Shown: positions 20,962 to 28,088 of the stretch, piece by piece
Layout: each line of letters begins with the position of its first letter
Position numbering within the stretch: the first letter of the stretch is position 1
IMG/VR virus record: IMGVR_UViG_3300032294_000861
Location: 1-32,765 of that record
Strand: one strand, 5' to 3'
Length of the DNA: 32,765 nucleotides
Origin: a virus
Made by a program: the position numbers and the translations under genes
Notes under the pieces: model-generated
The model's database searches: none
Seen by the model: the letters and a program-made list of their open reading frames with translations, nothing else
Told to the model about the DNA's origin: nothing

Positions 20962-22449
20962 ATGTTAGAACTACGAGAACACCAACAAGGTGTCATTGAT
21001 GCATTGCGTCAAGGATTTAAAGAGGGTCATAGAGCTCAACTACTCTACGCACCCACAGGATTTGGCAAGACAGAAGTAGCTATCTACTTAATGGAAGCTA
21101 CAAGAAAGAAAGAAAACCGATCAGGCATGATCTTAGATCGCATAGTCTTAGTAGATCAAACATCACAACGACTAGAGAAGTATAATATTTTTCATGGCGT
21201 TCACCAAGCTGACCATTGGAAATATAATACATCAGAACTCATTCAGATATGCTCTTCTCAAACATTAGAGCGCAGACAAGACTTTCCAAAGATGGACTTG
21301 TTGATTATAGATGAATGCCATATTGCAAGAAGACAGATCACAGAACTGATTAAGAAGAACCCAAAACTCAGAGTGATTGGACTTACCGCTACACCCTTCA
21401 CAAAAGGACTTGGTGATATCTATACCAATGTTGTATGCGGATCAACGACACAATCATTAGTCATTAATAAATGGTTAGCCCCTCTCAAAGTTTATATTGC
21501 CAAAGAGATTGACATGAAGGGCGCTAAAAAGATTGCAGGTGAATGGTCTCCTGATGTCGTTACAGAACGAGGCATGAGAATAACAGGGGATATTGTTCAA
21601 GAATGGATTAAAAAGACTCATGAGATATTCGGCAGACCACGCAAGACTATCGTCTTTTGCGCTGGAGTAGCACATGGTCAAGACTTGGTTAAGCAGTTTG
21701 CCGAGAAGGGATACAATTTTGTATCTATCTCATATAAAGAAACAAGTGAATTCAAGAAGGAGGTGATCGAGAACTTTAGCAAGCCCGATACAGACATTCA
21801 TGGATTAATTGCTACTGATATCTTAACTCGTGGTTTTGATGTCCCTGATGTAATGATCGGAGTATCCGCTAGGCCATTCAGTAAATCCCTATCCTCACAT
21901 ATTCAACAGATGGGTAGGGTGATGCGCCCTTCGCCTGATAAAGAGTTTGCCTTATGGTTAGACCACTCAGGTAATTATGTCCGCTTCCGTAATGAATGGG
22001 AAGAAGTCTATCAAGAAGGCGTTCAAGACTTAGACCCTAGCAAGATAGAACACGCACATAAAGAACCCACAGAACGAGAAAAGGTTGAGGCTAAGTGTCC
22101 CGCTTGCTCTGCATTATGGGAACATGGATCAGAGGAATGCTATGCTTGTGGTTATGTAAGAAAGAAAAAACAATTCGGATCAATAGCGGGTGAAATGCAC
22201 GAACTTGGTATGAATGGTCGTGATAAGCTAGAGAACCGCCAACAATTTTTCTCTGAGTTATTGTATGTTGCTAAGAATAAGAATTATAGTCCTAATTGGG
22301 CAAGCCATAAGTATAGGGAAAAGTATGGTGTATGGCCTAGAGATTTAGTATATCGAACTGATACCCCATCTATTGCTACTATGAATTGGATTAAGCATAG
22401 AATGATTGCTTATAGTAAAGCCAATAAAAAAGATAGGAAGGTAGCATGA
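20962..22449 (+). CDS. superfamily 2 DEAD/DEAH-box helicase with zinc ribbon
   Basis: 495 residues. N-terminal LREHQQGVIDAL is the Q-like motif; APTGFGKTEVA (around 30-40) is Walker A; LLIIDECHIARR (DECH 117-120) is Walker B; LTATPF (141-146) is motif III. The second RecA domain has KTIVFCAGVAHG, TDILTRGFDVPDV and QMGRVMRP (arginine finger). After the helicase core, CPACSALW and CYACGY form a zinc ribbon, followed by a basic, Trp-containing C-terminal region. This architecture (UvsW/XPB-like repair helicase) would unwind or branch-migrate replication and recombination intermediates. It overlaps the primase start by 4 bases. Confidence 0.9.
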   Translation: MLELREHQQGVIDALRQGFKEGHRAQLLYAPTGFGKTEVAIYLMEATRKKENRSGMILDRIVLVDQTSQRLEKYNIFHGVHQADHWKYNTSELIQICSSQTLERRQDFPKMDLLIIDECHIARRQITELIKKNPKLRVIGLTATPFTKGLGDIYTNVVCGSTTQSLVINKWLAPLKVYIAKEIDMKGAKKIAGEWSPDVVTERGMRITGDIVQEWIKKTHEIFGRPRKTIVFCAGVAHGQDLVKQFAEKGYNFVSISYKETSEFKKEVIENFSKPDTDIHGLIATDILTRGFDVPDVMIGVSARPFSKSLSSHIQQMGRVMRPSPDKEFALWLDHSGNYVRFRNEWEEVYQEGVQDLDPSKIEHAHKEPTEREKVEAKCPACSALWEHGSEECYACGYVRKKKQFGSIAGEMHELGMNGRDKLENRQQFFSELLYVAKNKNYSPNWASHKYREKYGVWPRDLVYRTDTPSIATMNWIKHRMIAYSKANKKDRKVA

Positions 22450-23279
22450 GATTTGAAGATTTCGCAAGAATACATGGCCTCATCATAGATCGTGTCATAC
22501 CACATAGACAAGTTAGAACACCAACAGAAGACCACCCAAGAAGTAGGAATGGATCATATAAATTTCTAGGCCACTTCGGTTTCGTTCAGAATTGGGCTAC
22601 TATGTCAGAACCAGCTATTTGGTTTGACGATAATAAAACAGCCTCATTCGAGGTAATAAAACGCAGTTCTGCTCAGGAGGATAAAGATCGGGAACGCCTA
22701 GCTAAGAAAGCAAGTGATAAGGCGGGTTGGATATTGCACCAATGTAAACAAGAAACCCACCCATATCTAGCATCTAAAGGATTTCCTAATGAGTTAGGTA
22801 ATGTATGGACTAAAGATAATGAACGCATATTAGTTATACCCATGCGGATCGACAAAAGACTTGTTGGTTGTCAACTCATCAATGACAAGGGGGTCAAGAA
22901 GTTCCTGTATGGTCAGACTACTAAGGGGGCAACCCTCACCATGAACGCAAAAGGGTATCCCATCTTCTGTGAGGGGTATGCGACTGCCCTCAGCATCAGA
23001 GAAGCCATGATCGCTAACAATGTCAAGTATTCGATCCACGTTTGCTTTAGTGCATCTAACATGAAGTTCGTAGCAGGGCAATTCCCCTATGGACTCATCG
23101 TTGCCGACAACGATCACTCCCATGTTGGTGAGACTACCGCTAGGAAAACAGGCAAGCCTTACTGGATTTCGCCCGCAATCTCCGAAGATTTTAATGATTT
23201 TCATAAACGAGTAGGCCTCTTTAAAGCCTCTCAATCCCTTAAAAAGAAGTTAATAGAGATAGGTAGCTTGGTGTTCTAA
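22446..23279 (+). CDS. Toprim-domain DNA primase
   Basis: 277 residues. THPYLASKGF (105-114) is the region that precedes Toprim in phage primases. The Toprim core is IFCEGYATALSIREAM (E176) and LIVADNDHSHVGETTARKTG (D221, D223), followed by the acidic EDFNDFHKRVG. It would lay primers for phage replication. No N-terminal four-cysteine zinc domain is visible and there is no helicase fused, so it is a minimal primase that presumably uses the neighbouring helicase. Last gene of the rightward block. Confidence 0.85.
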   Translation: MRFEDFARIHGLIIDRVIPHRQVRTPTEDHPRSRNGSYKFLGHFGFVQNWATMSEPAIWFDDNKTASFEVIKRSSAQEDKDRERLAKKASDKAGWILHQCKQETHPYLASKGFPNELGNVWTKDNERILVIPMRIDKRLVGCQLINDKGVKKFLYGQTTKGATLTMNAKGYPIFCEGYATALSIREAMIANNVKYSIHVCFSASNMKFVAGQFPYGLIVADNDHSHVGETTARKTGKPYWISPAISEDFNDFHKRVGLFKASQSLKKKLIEIGSLVF

Positions 23280-23288
23280 ACTACCTAT
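23259..23288 (+). terminator. hairpin at convergent primase/endolysin ends
   Basis: ATAGGTAG and CTACCTAT form a perfect 8-bp stem around a 14-base loop that contains the primase stop codon. There is no clear T-run on either strand, so it may be a weak or factor-assisted terminator, or just protect mRNA ends, between two converging operons. Confidence 0.4.
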
Positions 23289-23294
23289 TATAGT

Positions 23295-23675
23295 CTAATA
23301 AAAGTAAAGATTATTGACTTGCGCTAACAAAGGTTTCTTGAATACATTCTTGCTTGGGTGTATTCTATGATCGTGAAAGAACTGAGAATGCCCAACGGGA
23401 TTGTAAGTATAACCCTTTTGTTTTGTTAGAAATTTAACTGCCTGTAATTTATAAGTTAGTAATTGAATTTGAGTAGGCTCTTTGGCCTTTCCTTGTTGGA
23501 TCAAGGATATATACTCGAATTGCTTTGGCTCGTAAACTACATCACACACTCGGCTAATCGTCTTGGCTCGGTTCATAACGACATTATAAACTGCCATTTG
23601 ATTATCAAAGTTAGCACCAGCTTCACCGAATAATACAAGGGCTAAGCAAGTGCTTGCTAGTTCTAGTTCTACCAT
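23295..23675 (-). CDS. SleB/CwlJ-type cell wall hydrolase (endolysin)
   Basis: 126 residues. LALVLFGEAGANFDNQMAVY carries the presumed catalytic glutamate (E18), NVVMNRA and CDVVYEPKQFEY are the other hallmark blocks of the SleB-type (Hydrolase_2) domain, and GHSQFFHDH lies towards the end. Members cut peptidoglycan. No signal peptide or membrane anchor is evident, so release would need a holin; candidates are the tiny membrane proteins elsewhere in the window. It is the last gene of the leftward block and has an AGAGGA binding site and its own promoter. Confidence 0.85.
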   Translation of the reverse strand: MVELELASTCLALVLFGEAGANFDNQMAVYNVVMNRAKTISRVCDVVYEPKQFEYISLIQQGKAKEPTQIQLLTYKLQAVKFLTKQKGYTYNPVGHSQFFHDHRIHPSKNVFKKPLLAQVNNLYFY

Positions 23676-23706
23676 AAATAGTCCTCTTTGTTATTATGGA
23701 ACGCAC

Positions 23707-23734
23707 AGATTATCAGTATTATCAAGGCTTTCAA
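23707..23734 (-). promoter_or_regulatory. promoter of endolysin gene
   Basis: On the minus strand TTGAAA, a 16-base spacer and TAATCT, predicting a start about 25 bases before the endolysin ATG. It lies immediately after a perfect palindrome, so the endolysin can be expressed separately from the small genes upstream. Confidence 0.5.
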
Positions 23735-23760
23735 AGCATACATGGTCATCAATGTATGCT
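23735..23760 (-). promoter_or_regulatory. perfect 9-bp palindrome upstream of endolysin promoter
   Basis: AGCATACAT-GGTCATCA-ATGTATGCT: two perfect 9-base arms with an 8-base centre, directly abutting the -35 box of the endolysin promoter. No T-run follows on either strand, so an operator for a dimeric regulator or an RNA stability hairpin are the likely roles. Confidence 0.5.
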
Positions 23761-23780
23761 AAAATAAGCCTTACGGGCTA
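23761..23780 (-). terminator. weak terminator of leftward small-gene operon
   Basis: On the minus strand AGCC-CGTAA-GGCT followed by TATTTT, overlapping the stop codon of the last small gene. The stem is only 4 bp, so termination is probably partial. Confidence 0.35.
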
Positions 23781-23987
23781 TCCCTTTACCTCAACAATCC
23801 TGAAATCTTCACGATCTGGAATGTCTGGCATATAACCTTCAAGCAAGGCATATCTACAATCCTCAAAAAAATCATCTAAGGCTATCTCAGCCTCCTCTTC
23901 GGTTTCAAATAAGCTAGGCTCATCATCAACCGACCATGTATTAGTCCAACCACCAAACAAACAAAACTCTTGCACCTCATAACTCAT
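23778..23987 (-). CDS. small conserved phage protein
   Basis: 69 residues starting MSYEVQEFCLFGGWTNTWSV, then FETEEEAEIALDDFFEDCRY, and ending EDFRIVEVKG. The β strand, G(W)xNTW and the helix with EEEAExAL form a pattern seen in many small phage and plasmid proteins. Two adjacent ATGs follow AGGAGG; the second is six bases away and is preferred. Last of the leftward accessory run. Confidence 0.65.
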   Translation of the reverse strand: MSYEVQEFCLFGGWTNTWSVDDEPSLFETEEEAEIALDDFFEDCRYALLEGYMPDIPDREDFRIVEVKG

Positions 23988-24174
23988 CATCTTCCTCCTC
24001 ATTCTCTGTTATCCAACCGCTTTCAAGTAATTCATCTCTGCTCATGTTTAGATAATAATTCGACATACCTTTTATAGCCCAACTACACAGGCTATTTCTT
24101 CCCATGTCATATACTTCCTGTTCTATCCCAAACATAACCTCATCAATATCCTCTTGGCTAAGTTCTTTATTCAT
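23977..24174 (-). CDS. small acidic hypothetical protein
   Basis: 65 residues: NKELSQEDIDEVMFGIEQEV, then YDMGRNSLCSWAIKGMSNYYL and a very acidic end ENEEEDDEL. The ATG preceded by GGAGG (spacing 7) is preferred over an upstream in-frame ATG. No recognised family. Overlaps the downstream gene's leader by 11 bases. Confidence 0.6.
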   Translation of the reverse strand: MNKELSQEDIDEVMFGIEQEVYDMGRNSLCSWAIKGMSNYYLNMSRDELLESGWITENEEEDDEL

Positions 24175-24175
24175 G

Positions 24176-24337
24176 TTATTCCTCCACATCATCTATTGTA
24201 AAATTATCGCTATCACAAGGCTCTAAACTACCAAACCTCATGTCATTAAACTTCTCAATAGCTTCCTCTTTAGTTTCTGCCTCGATATCCTCTTTATAAA
24301 ACACTTGCTCACTTGCTCTAATTCTGAATGTTTTCAT
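24176..24337 (-). CDS. small βα protein, tandem paralogue family member 1
   Basis: 53 residues: MKTFRIRASEQVFYKEDIEA ETKEEAIEKF, then SLEPCDSDNFTIDDVEE. The β hairpin, EAExxEEA helix and short acidic tail recur in the adjacent genes upstream and downstream. AAGGAA precedes the start. The family resembles the small proteins often labelled DpnD/PcfM-like, whose function is unknown. Ends one base before the next start. Confidence 0.6.
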   Translation of the reverse strand: MKTFRIRASEQVFYKEDIEAETKEEAIEKFNDMRFGSLEPCDSDNFTIDDVEE

Positions 24338-24494
24338 CTTTGATTTCCTTAACCAAAATGTTATCTAAATATTCAGCATTAACAGGATCAATGCTTCCTT
24401 CGCCATCATAAAGCCTAGCAATAGCATTATCTTCTGTATCAGCATCAATCATATAATATTGATACAATGTTTCTCTCAACATAAATTTAGGCAT
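24318..24494 (-). CDS. small βα protein, tandem paralogue family member 2
   Basis: 58 residues: MPKFMLRETLYQYYMIDADT EDNAIARLYDGEGSIDP, then NAEYLDNILVKEIKDE. The order strand, Asp-Ala-Asp-Thr, helix matches neighbouring members, though more divergent. GAGGAGG lies six bases upstream. It overlaps member 1 by 20 bases. Confidence 0.55.
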   Translation of the reverse strand: MPKFMLRETLYQYYMIDADTEDNAIARLYDGEGSIDPVNAEYLDNILVKEIKDENIQN

Positions 24495-24708
24495 CTTTAA
24501 CCTCCTCTATCTCTCTTTTATCTTCATAATAATCTACTATTTCAAAGCCCCAATTGCTCGGTAAAGTTTCAATGTAATGAGCATAATTAAAAAAATCACA
24601 ATCCTCAAATAGCTTGTCTACTGCTTCCTTATTCTCTGCTTCTATTTGATAAACGACATCAACTATTTCCTCACGCTTTTCAGGCACTATTACTCTAAAT
24701 GTTTTCAT
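24487..24708 (-). CDS. small βα protein, tandem paralogue family member 3
   Basis: 73 residues: MKTFRVIVPEKREEIVDVVY QIEAENKEAVDKLFEDCDFF and a C-terminal strand GFEIVDYYEDKREIEEV. It shares MKTFR, EAExKEEAxxxF and the acidic end with member 1, indicating duplication. Overlaps its downstream neighbour by 8 bases. Function unknown; anti-host or anti-defence is a guess from position. Confidence 0.6.
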   Translation of the reverse strand: MKTFRVIVPEKREEIVDVVYQIEAENKEAVDKLFEDCDFFNYAHYIETLPSNWGFEIVDYYEDKREIEEVKDA

Positions 24709-24872
24709 TGTTGGCTCTCCCCTATAAATGTTATATCTGCATCTCTAATATCACTAGGCTCTAAATCGCTATATAACTCCCAAAATAATTCACTAGCTTC
24801 ATCACGATCTTCTGCCTCAACCATTGTTTTATACACATGAGTTTCTCTTGCTTCAATTAAAAACTTTTTCAT
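24705..24872 (-). CDS. small βα protein, tandem paralogue family member 4
   Basis: 55 residues from MKKFLIEARETHVYKTMVEA EDRDEASELFWELYSDLEP, ending DADITFIGESQQ. The EAExxDEA helix and the DLEP/SLEP turn are shared with member 1. The start behind GAGGGG is preferred over an upstream in-frame ATG lying before that site. ATGA-type overlap with member 3. Confidence 0.6.
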   Translation of the reverse strand: MKKFLIEARETHVYKTMVEAEDRDEASELFWELYSDLEPSDIRDADITFIGESQQ

Positions 24873-24874
24873 AA

Positions 24875-25050
24875 TTAACCCCTCTCTGATATATCGCAAT
24901 ATAAAATGTTATCATCAGGCACTTCATCTATATCAAGTAGCTTGCATATTTCATTATATGTTTCAATTCCGCTTGTTGACATACGATTACAATCCCAACC
25001 TAAATCGGTAATTAAACCTTTTAATACCTCTAAATCTAATTGTTTCATGC
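24875..25050 (-). CDS. small gene split by an A AAA AAG slippery site
   Basis: The frame opens at an ATG behind GGGGG with MKQLDLEVLKKV and stops at codon 13. The -1 frame continues without a stop as GLITDLGWDCNRMSTSGIET, then YNEICKLLDIDEVPDDNILY and CDISERG, filling the whole gap to the next gene. At the junction the zero frame reads TTA AAA AAG, the canonical A AAA AAG slippery heptamer of bacterial -1 frameshifting. Either the phage makes a fusion by programmed frameshift, or a base is missing in the A-run through mutation or assembly error. The downstream part has normal phage codon use. Confidence 0.55.
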
Positions 25051-25344
25051 TGAACCCCCATAAAACTTTTCAAAGTCTTCAGAGTAAAAAGTTCTAGTGC
25101 AACCCCTCGATACCCTAATCCAACCATCTTCATCATAGTCATTATTGGTCATAGAAAACTCTATTGTGATAGAAGTAATTAATGACGGATCGCCATCATC
25201 TACTTCATCAGCTTCAGTTTCATACTCATCTACTTCCGCCTTATCCACCACAAAATCATGGTGTGCAAAAAAATACTGCCCTACATTTACACCCATACAT
25301 TTTGAAAACTCATCTATATCATTTTCTTTCAGATAAATACTCAT
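25045..25344 (-). CDS. acidic hypothetical protein
   Basis: 99 residues from MSIYLKENDIDEFSKCMGVN, then VGQYFFAHHDFVVDKAEVDE, a very acidic centre, ITSITIEFSMTNNDYDEDGW and RTFYSEDFEKFYGG. The ATG five bases after GGGAGG is preferred. High negative charge is typical of phage DNA-mimic or anti-defence proteins, but that is only a possibility. Its TGA overlaps the next ATG. Confidence 0.6.
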   Translation of the reverse strand: MSIYLKENDIDEFSKCMGVNVGQYFFAHHDFVVDKAEVDEYETEADEVDDGDPSLITSITIEFSMTNNDYDEDGWIRVSRGCTRTFYSEDFEKFYGGSA

Positions 25345-25520
25345 GTTGCCTCCCATTTCTTAATTTGATCTAATAAATCCTCTGCCAATTCAAGCCTACC
25401 TTCAAAAATACCCCCTGAATTGTCTGTAAGATATTCATTTCCTAAAGCCTCTTCAGCGTCTTCTGATACATTAATACAATAATCTTTTATTAGCTTTATG
25501 ATTGCCTCATGCTTATTCAT
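25341..25520 (-). CDS. small helical hypothetical protein
   Basis: 59 residues: MNKHEAIIKLIKDYCINVSE, then an acidic middle and ELAEDLLDQIKKWEAT. Strong GAGGGGG binding site, ATGA overlaps at the end. No family recognised. Confidence 0.6.
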   Translation of the reverse strand: MNKHEAIIKLIKDYCINVSEDAEEALGNEYLTDNSGGIFEGRLELAEDLLDQIKKWEAT

Positions 25521-25672
25521 ACTGCCCCCTCTGTTTGTTTAATATCACTATGTTGTTTACGCCAAGCCTTGACCATAGAATAACGCATGGCCTCTCTTAA
25601 AGTTCTTGGTGTCTGCCATTGATAGTAATTGTATTTAAAGAATTGCTTAGCCTTTTCTTGATCTGTTTTCAT
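25517..25672 (-). CDS. small basic hypothetical protein
   Basis: 51 residues starting MKTDQEKAKQFFKYNYYQWQ, with REAMRYSMVKAWRKQHSDIK. The ATG after AGGGGG is preferred over an upstream in-frame ATG. Rich in aromatic and basic residues; possibly nucleic-acid binding. Confidence 0.6.
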   Translation of the reverse strand: MKTDQEKAKQFFKYNYYQWQTPRTLREAMRYSMVKAWRKQHSDIKQTEGAV

Positions 25673-25680
25673 AGTTCCCC

Positions 25681-26121
25681 CTACCATGATGATGAATAAT
25701 AAAAATCCCATTGATCTTTAAGACTATCGTCATTAATCAACTTGTCTAAAGCGGGTATTGTCCGTCTAATCTGTTCTAGTTCCCATTCTTTTCCGTCATC
25801 GTCATCAGCTTGAAGCGGTAATATATCCTCTGCTAATGATGGATTTTCATCTACCTTTTTCAAAGTATCTAATAATTCCTGTAATGTATCTCTAGCAACC
25901 CAATATTCCCCACAATTATCCTCGCCACCTTGAGCATTCATAACAAACCAATGATGAATAGCCCATGCCTTGCGCCAATAAAAAGCCTCTTTTCTTACTT
26001 CATTGGTATGGCCTAATGACGCACCGCCTATCATTTCATCAATCTTATCGGCCAAAGCCTTATCGTGTTCATTAAAACTAAACAAATAACGTTTAGCTGA
26101 TAAATACATATCTAAACCCAT
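25681..26121 (-). CDS. conserved phage protein (MGLDMYL family)
   Basis: 146 residues. The start MGLDMYLSAKRYLFSF and the block YWRKAWAIHHWFVMNAQGGE DNCGEYWVARDTL belong to a widespread family of unknown function carried by phages and plasmids. The conserved WRKA.AIH.WFV and DNC motifs may form a binding or catalytic site, but no activity is known to me. A GAAAGGGG binding site precedes the ATG. Confidence 0.75.
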   Translation of the reverse strand: MGLDMYLSAKRYLFSFNEHDKALADKIDEMIGGASLGHTNEVRKEAFYWRKAWAIHHWFVMNAQGGEDNCGEYWVARDTLQELLDTLKKVDENPSLAEDILPLQADDDDGKEWELEQIRRTIPALDKLINDDSLKDQWDFYYSSSW

Positions 26122-26194
26122 GATTTTCCCCTTTCAAAGTTAATAAAAACAAAACCGCCTCATGCTAAGTAATGACGCAAACTTTTCTATACGC

Positions 26195-26359
26195 CTACTT
26201 ATCCCATAAAGCGATAATTTCTCCTGATTTGATCAGATCAGCAACCCATAACCCGAAATCAGTAGAGCGATAAAAGGCATTGAAGCCCCTGTCTTGATGT
26301 CTTAGTTTATGAAACCTATCAACCAAGCTATCAAAATCAGCCATTTGTAATTTTTCCAT
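26195..26359 (-). CDS. small hypothetical protein
   Basis: 54 residues: MEKLQMADFDSLVDRFHKLR, then HQDRGFNAFYRSTDFGLWVA and a hydrophobic end. The start lies two bases from the preceding gene, with a weak GAGG site. No family recognised; the 73 bases that follow before the next start hold no other gene. Confidence 0.55.
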   Translation of the reverse strand: MEKLQMADFDSLVDRFHKLRHQDRGFNAFYRSTDFGLWVADLIKSGEIIALWDK

Positions 26360-26361
26360 GA

Positions 26362-26538
26362 TTAAGCCTCAGGGTGCTTATGTTCCCAAACACCCTTCCC
26401 TAAGTTAATTAATGTCTGCGCCTCGTTTGGATATAATCCATGATGTTCAGCAAATTTATCAATAGTCAAATAGTCATTTCTATAATCCAAATATGCGTCA
26501 ATCAGGATATCTCTTAATTCCCTATTCCATGTAATCAT
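26362..26538 (-). CDS. small hypothetical protein
   Basis: 58 residues: MITWNRELRDILIDAYLDYR, then NDYLTIDKFAEHHGLYPNEA and LINLGKGVWEHKHPEA. The middle can form a helix-turn-helix (TIDKFAEHHGLYPNEAQTLI), so DNA binding is possible. Its binding site is GAAAGGGA, an exact complement of the first small-RNA loop. Confidence 0.6.
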   Translation of the reverse strand: MITWNRELRDILIDAYLDYRNDYLTIDKFAEHHGLYPNEAQTLINLGKGVWEHKHPEA

Positions 26539-26559
26539 ATTATCCCTTTCAAATAGGCC

Positions 26560-26600
26560 AAAAATAGCCCCTTAAAGCCCCTTTAAAGAGGCTTTAAAAG
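26560..26600 (-). terminator. hairpins after the 178-codon early gene
   Basis: On the minus strand AAAGCC and GGCTTT arms flank a 10-base loop, then a second GGGGCT is followed by ATTTTT. Alternative pairings with the two GGGGCT copies make this a probable partial terminator within the leftward operon. Confidence 0.4.
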
Positions 26601-26606
26601 ATATTT

Positions 26607-27125
26607 CTAGTTATATGTATCTATCATGCCCTCAGCGTCATTAATAGCTATCTGTCTATCGCCAAGATAACCAAATTGACTGTCTATGACTTCACCCTCG
26701 CTATCTAAAATCCTAACCCCATATGTATCGCCCCTGAGATAATAGTCATATTCTTTAGTTTCAGCTTCTAATAATTTATAAGGCTCAGTTATGCCTTCTG
26801 CCTCTGCTTTTTCTTTTGTGATGTAGATAAAACCGACTTGTCCGCTATCCCAACGACATGAAAACGGGCTTGTTGATATTGTGATATTGCCATGCTCATA
26901 TAAATAGAGCGGTAAATAATAGATCGTGTCTTTATTGGCCTCAATCCAATCCAATAAATCCTGAGGCTCATTAAAATTATGCTCATCGCCCAAGTTATAG
27001 CGCTTATGAAAACAGGCCATAAAGCCTAAATTTTCATTAAACTTTCTAGGATCATCAGGATAAGTGTCATAACATAATTCTATTTGATAATCTTTATATT
27101 GCATTGTTTCGATAATGTCATTCAT
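26607..27125 (-). CDS. conserved phage protein
   Basis: 172 residues. The order YQIELCYDTYPDDPRKFNEN LGFMACFHKRYNLGDEHNF, LPLYLYEHGNITISTSPFSC and WDSGQVGFIYITKEKA, then a Tyr-rich YDYYLRGDTYGVRI, is that of a common phage, plasmid and island protein of unknown function. The ATG after GAAAGGG is preferred over the upstream in-frame double ATG. It is one of the longer genes in the leftward cluster. Confidence 0.75.
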   Translation of the reverse strand: MNDIIETMQYKDYQIELCYDTYPDDPRKFNENLGFMACFHKRYNLGDEHNFNEPQDLLDWIEANKDTIYYLPLYLYEHGNITISTSPFSCRWDSGQVGFIYITKEKAEAEGITEPYKLLEAETKEYDYYLRGDTYGVRILDSEGEVIDSQFGYLGDRQIAINDAEGMIDTYN

Positions 27126-27126
27126 G

Positions 27127-27264
27127 TTAAGCCCTTTCATCATCAGTTAATACTTCATAATTTTTACGATACTTAGGCTCAATAAAGATAATCTCGCCAT
27201 TTTCATCTCGTATTTCATGCCCAAAATCATTTAATAAAATTCCGCTTTCTGATATATAGTCCAT
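27127..27264 (-). CDS. small acidic hypothetical protein
   Basis: 45 residues: MDYISESGILLNDFGHEIRD, then GEIIFIEPKYRKNYEVLTDD. A strong AAGGGGA site; starts with MDYI like the next gene upstream, hinting at duplication of start regions. Function unknown. Confidence 0.55.
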   Translation of the reverse strand: MDYISESGILLNDFGHEIRDENGEIIFIEPKYRKNYEVLTDDERA

Positions 27265-27265
27265 G

Positions 27266-27427
27266 TTATTCCCCTTCCCTAGATTTTAAAATGTCTTTGA
27301 TTAATTCCGCCTCATGCTCGGTAATGCTAAGCCAATTCGTATTCCCGCTTTCTGCATGAATTTTCAGGCTTAAAGCCTCGCCCTTAGTGTTGAATATCTT
27401 GTTGAATTGCCGATCTATATAATCCAT
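27266..27427 (-). CDS. small hypothetical protein
   Basis: 53 residues: MDYIDRQFNKIFNTKGEALS, then LKIHAESGNTNWLSITEHEA and a helix ELIKDILKSREGE. Compact β-β-α pattern. GAAAGGGG ribosome binding site. Ends one base before the next start. Confidence 0.6.
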   Translation of the reverse strand: MDYIDRQFNKIFNTKGEALSLKIHAESGNTNWLSITEHEAELIKDILKSREGE

Positions 27428-27464
27428 TTTTAACCCCTTTCAGTTATGGCCTAATTTAAGCCCC

Positions 27465-27489
27465 TAAGCGCCCTAAGATAAGGCGCTTA
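27465..27489 (-). terminator. GC-rich hairpin between early genes
   Basis: TAAGCGCC and GGCGCTTA make a perfect 8-bp stem with a 9-base loop, 10 bases beyond the stop of the upstream gene. No T-run follows, so it may slow or protect the transcript rather than end it. Confidence 0.4.
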
Positions 27490-27498
27490 AAGATTAAA

Positions 27499-27912
27499 CT
27501 AAACCACATGGGGCGTTTGTTGTGCTAGCGTGTCGCATTCCTCTTTATTAATGAAGCCTAAGCGCTTTAGATCGTGAATTATTGAATAGTTAGTATGAAA
27601 AATCATATCCATGCCACAACCGCCAATTCTGAAGTAGTCGCTATCATTAATTTTTCTGTATCCTAAAGCGTCAAAGAATTGATAAAAATTATAAAGAAAA
27701 TGCCTATTCTCGCCCTTGCTCATCTCTAAGAATTTAATAGTGCGGGACATTCCACTTTTTGAAACCGAACCGATAGAACAGATCATTCTAGCCTCTTTAA
27801 TTGCGCTTATATATCTTTTGGCGTGATCTGTGAAAGTTTCGGAAGTCATTCCATAAGTGTTCTTTTTATTGTAATTTTTTACTATTACGTCTATTTCTGT
27901 TGTGTTTATCAT
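27499..27912 (-). CDS. conserved phage protein with SVSKSGMSR motif
   Basis: 137 residues from MINTTEIDVIVKNYNKKN. The block ICSIGSVSKSGMSRTIKFLE and the later GGCGMDMIFHTNYSIIHDL recur together in small proteins of many phages; function unknown. The start following GAAAGGGA (7-base spacing) is preferred over an upstream ATG. That binding site is an exact complement of loop 1 of the small RNA. Confidence 0.7.
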   Translation of the reverse strand: MINTTEIDVIVKNYNKKNTYGMTSETFTDHAKRYISAIKEARMICSIGSVSKSGMSRTIKFLEMSKGENRHFLYNFYQFFDALGYRKINDSDYFRIGGCGMDMIFHTNYSIIHDLKRLGFINKEECDTLAQQTPHVV

Positions 27913-28088
27913 TTTGAAGTCCCTTTCTGTTGTTTTTTCATTTTTAATACTACCTCGCAAGCCTGAAGCCTTAAATTATCATCATCAGAATTTAAGAAGC
28001 CCCCAAGCGTTTTTAATGCTTTTCTCATGTTCCGAAGTTCCCATTCAGGCCTAGCGGATAAGTTTACAATGTATTCTTGAAGCGTCAT
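27909..28088 (-). CDS. small hypothetical protein
   Basis: 59 residues: MTLQEYIVNLSARPEWELRN MRKALKTLGGFLN, an acidic turn, then a helix ACEVVLKMKKQQKGTSK. AAGGGGG precedes this ATG. Helical protein, function unknown. Confidence 0.6.
   Translation of the reverse strand: MTLQEYIVNLSARPEWELRNMRKALKTLGGFLNSDDDNLRLQACEVVLKMKKQQKGTSK

Noticed and set aside
22830-23234. 134-codon minus-strand frame opposite the primase
   Set aside because: Antisense to the Toprim catalytic region of a well-recognised gene, no ribosome binding site.
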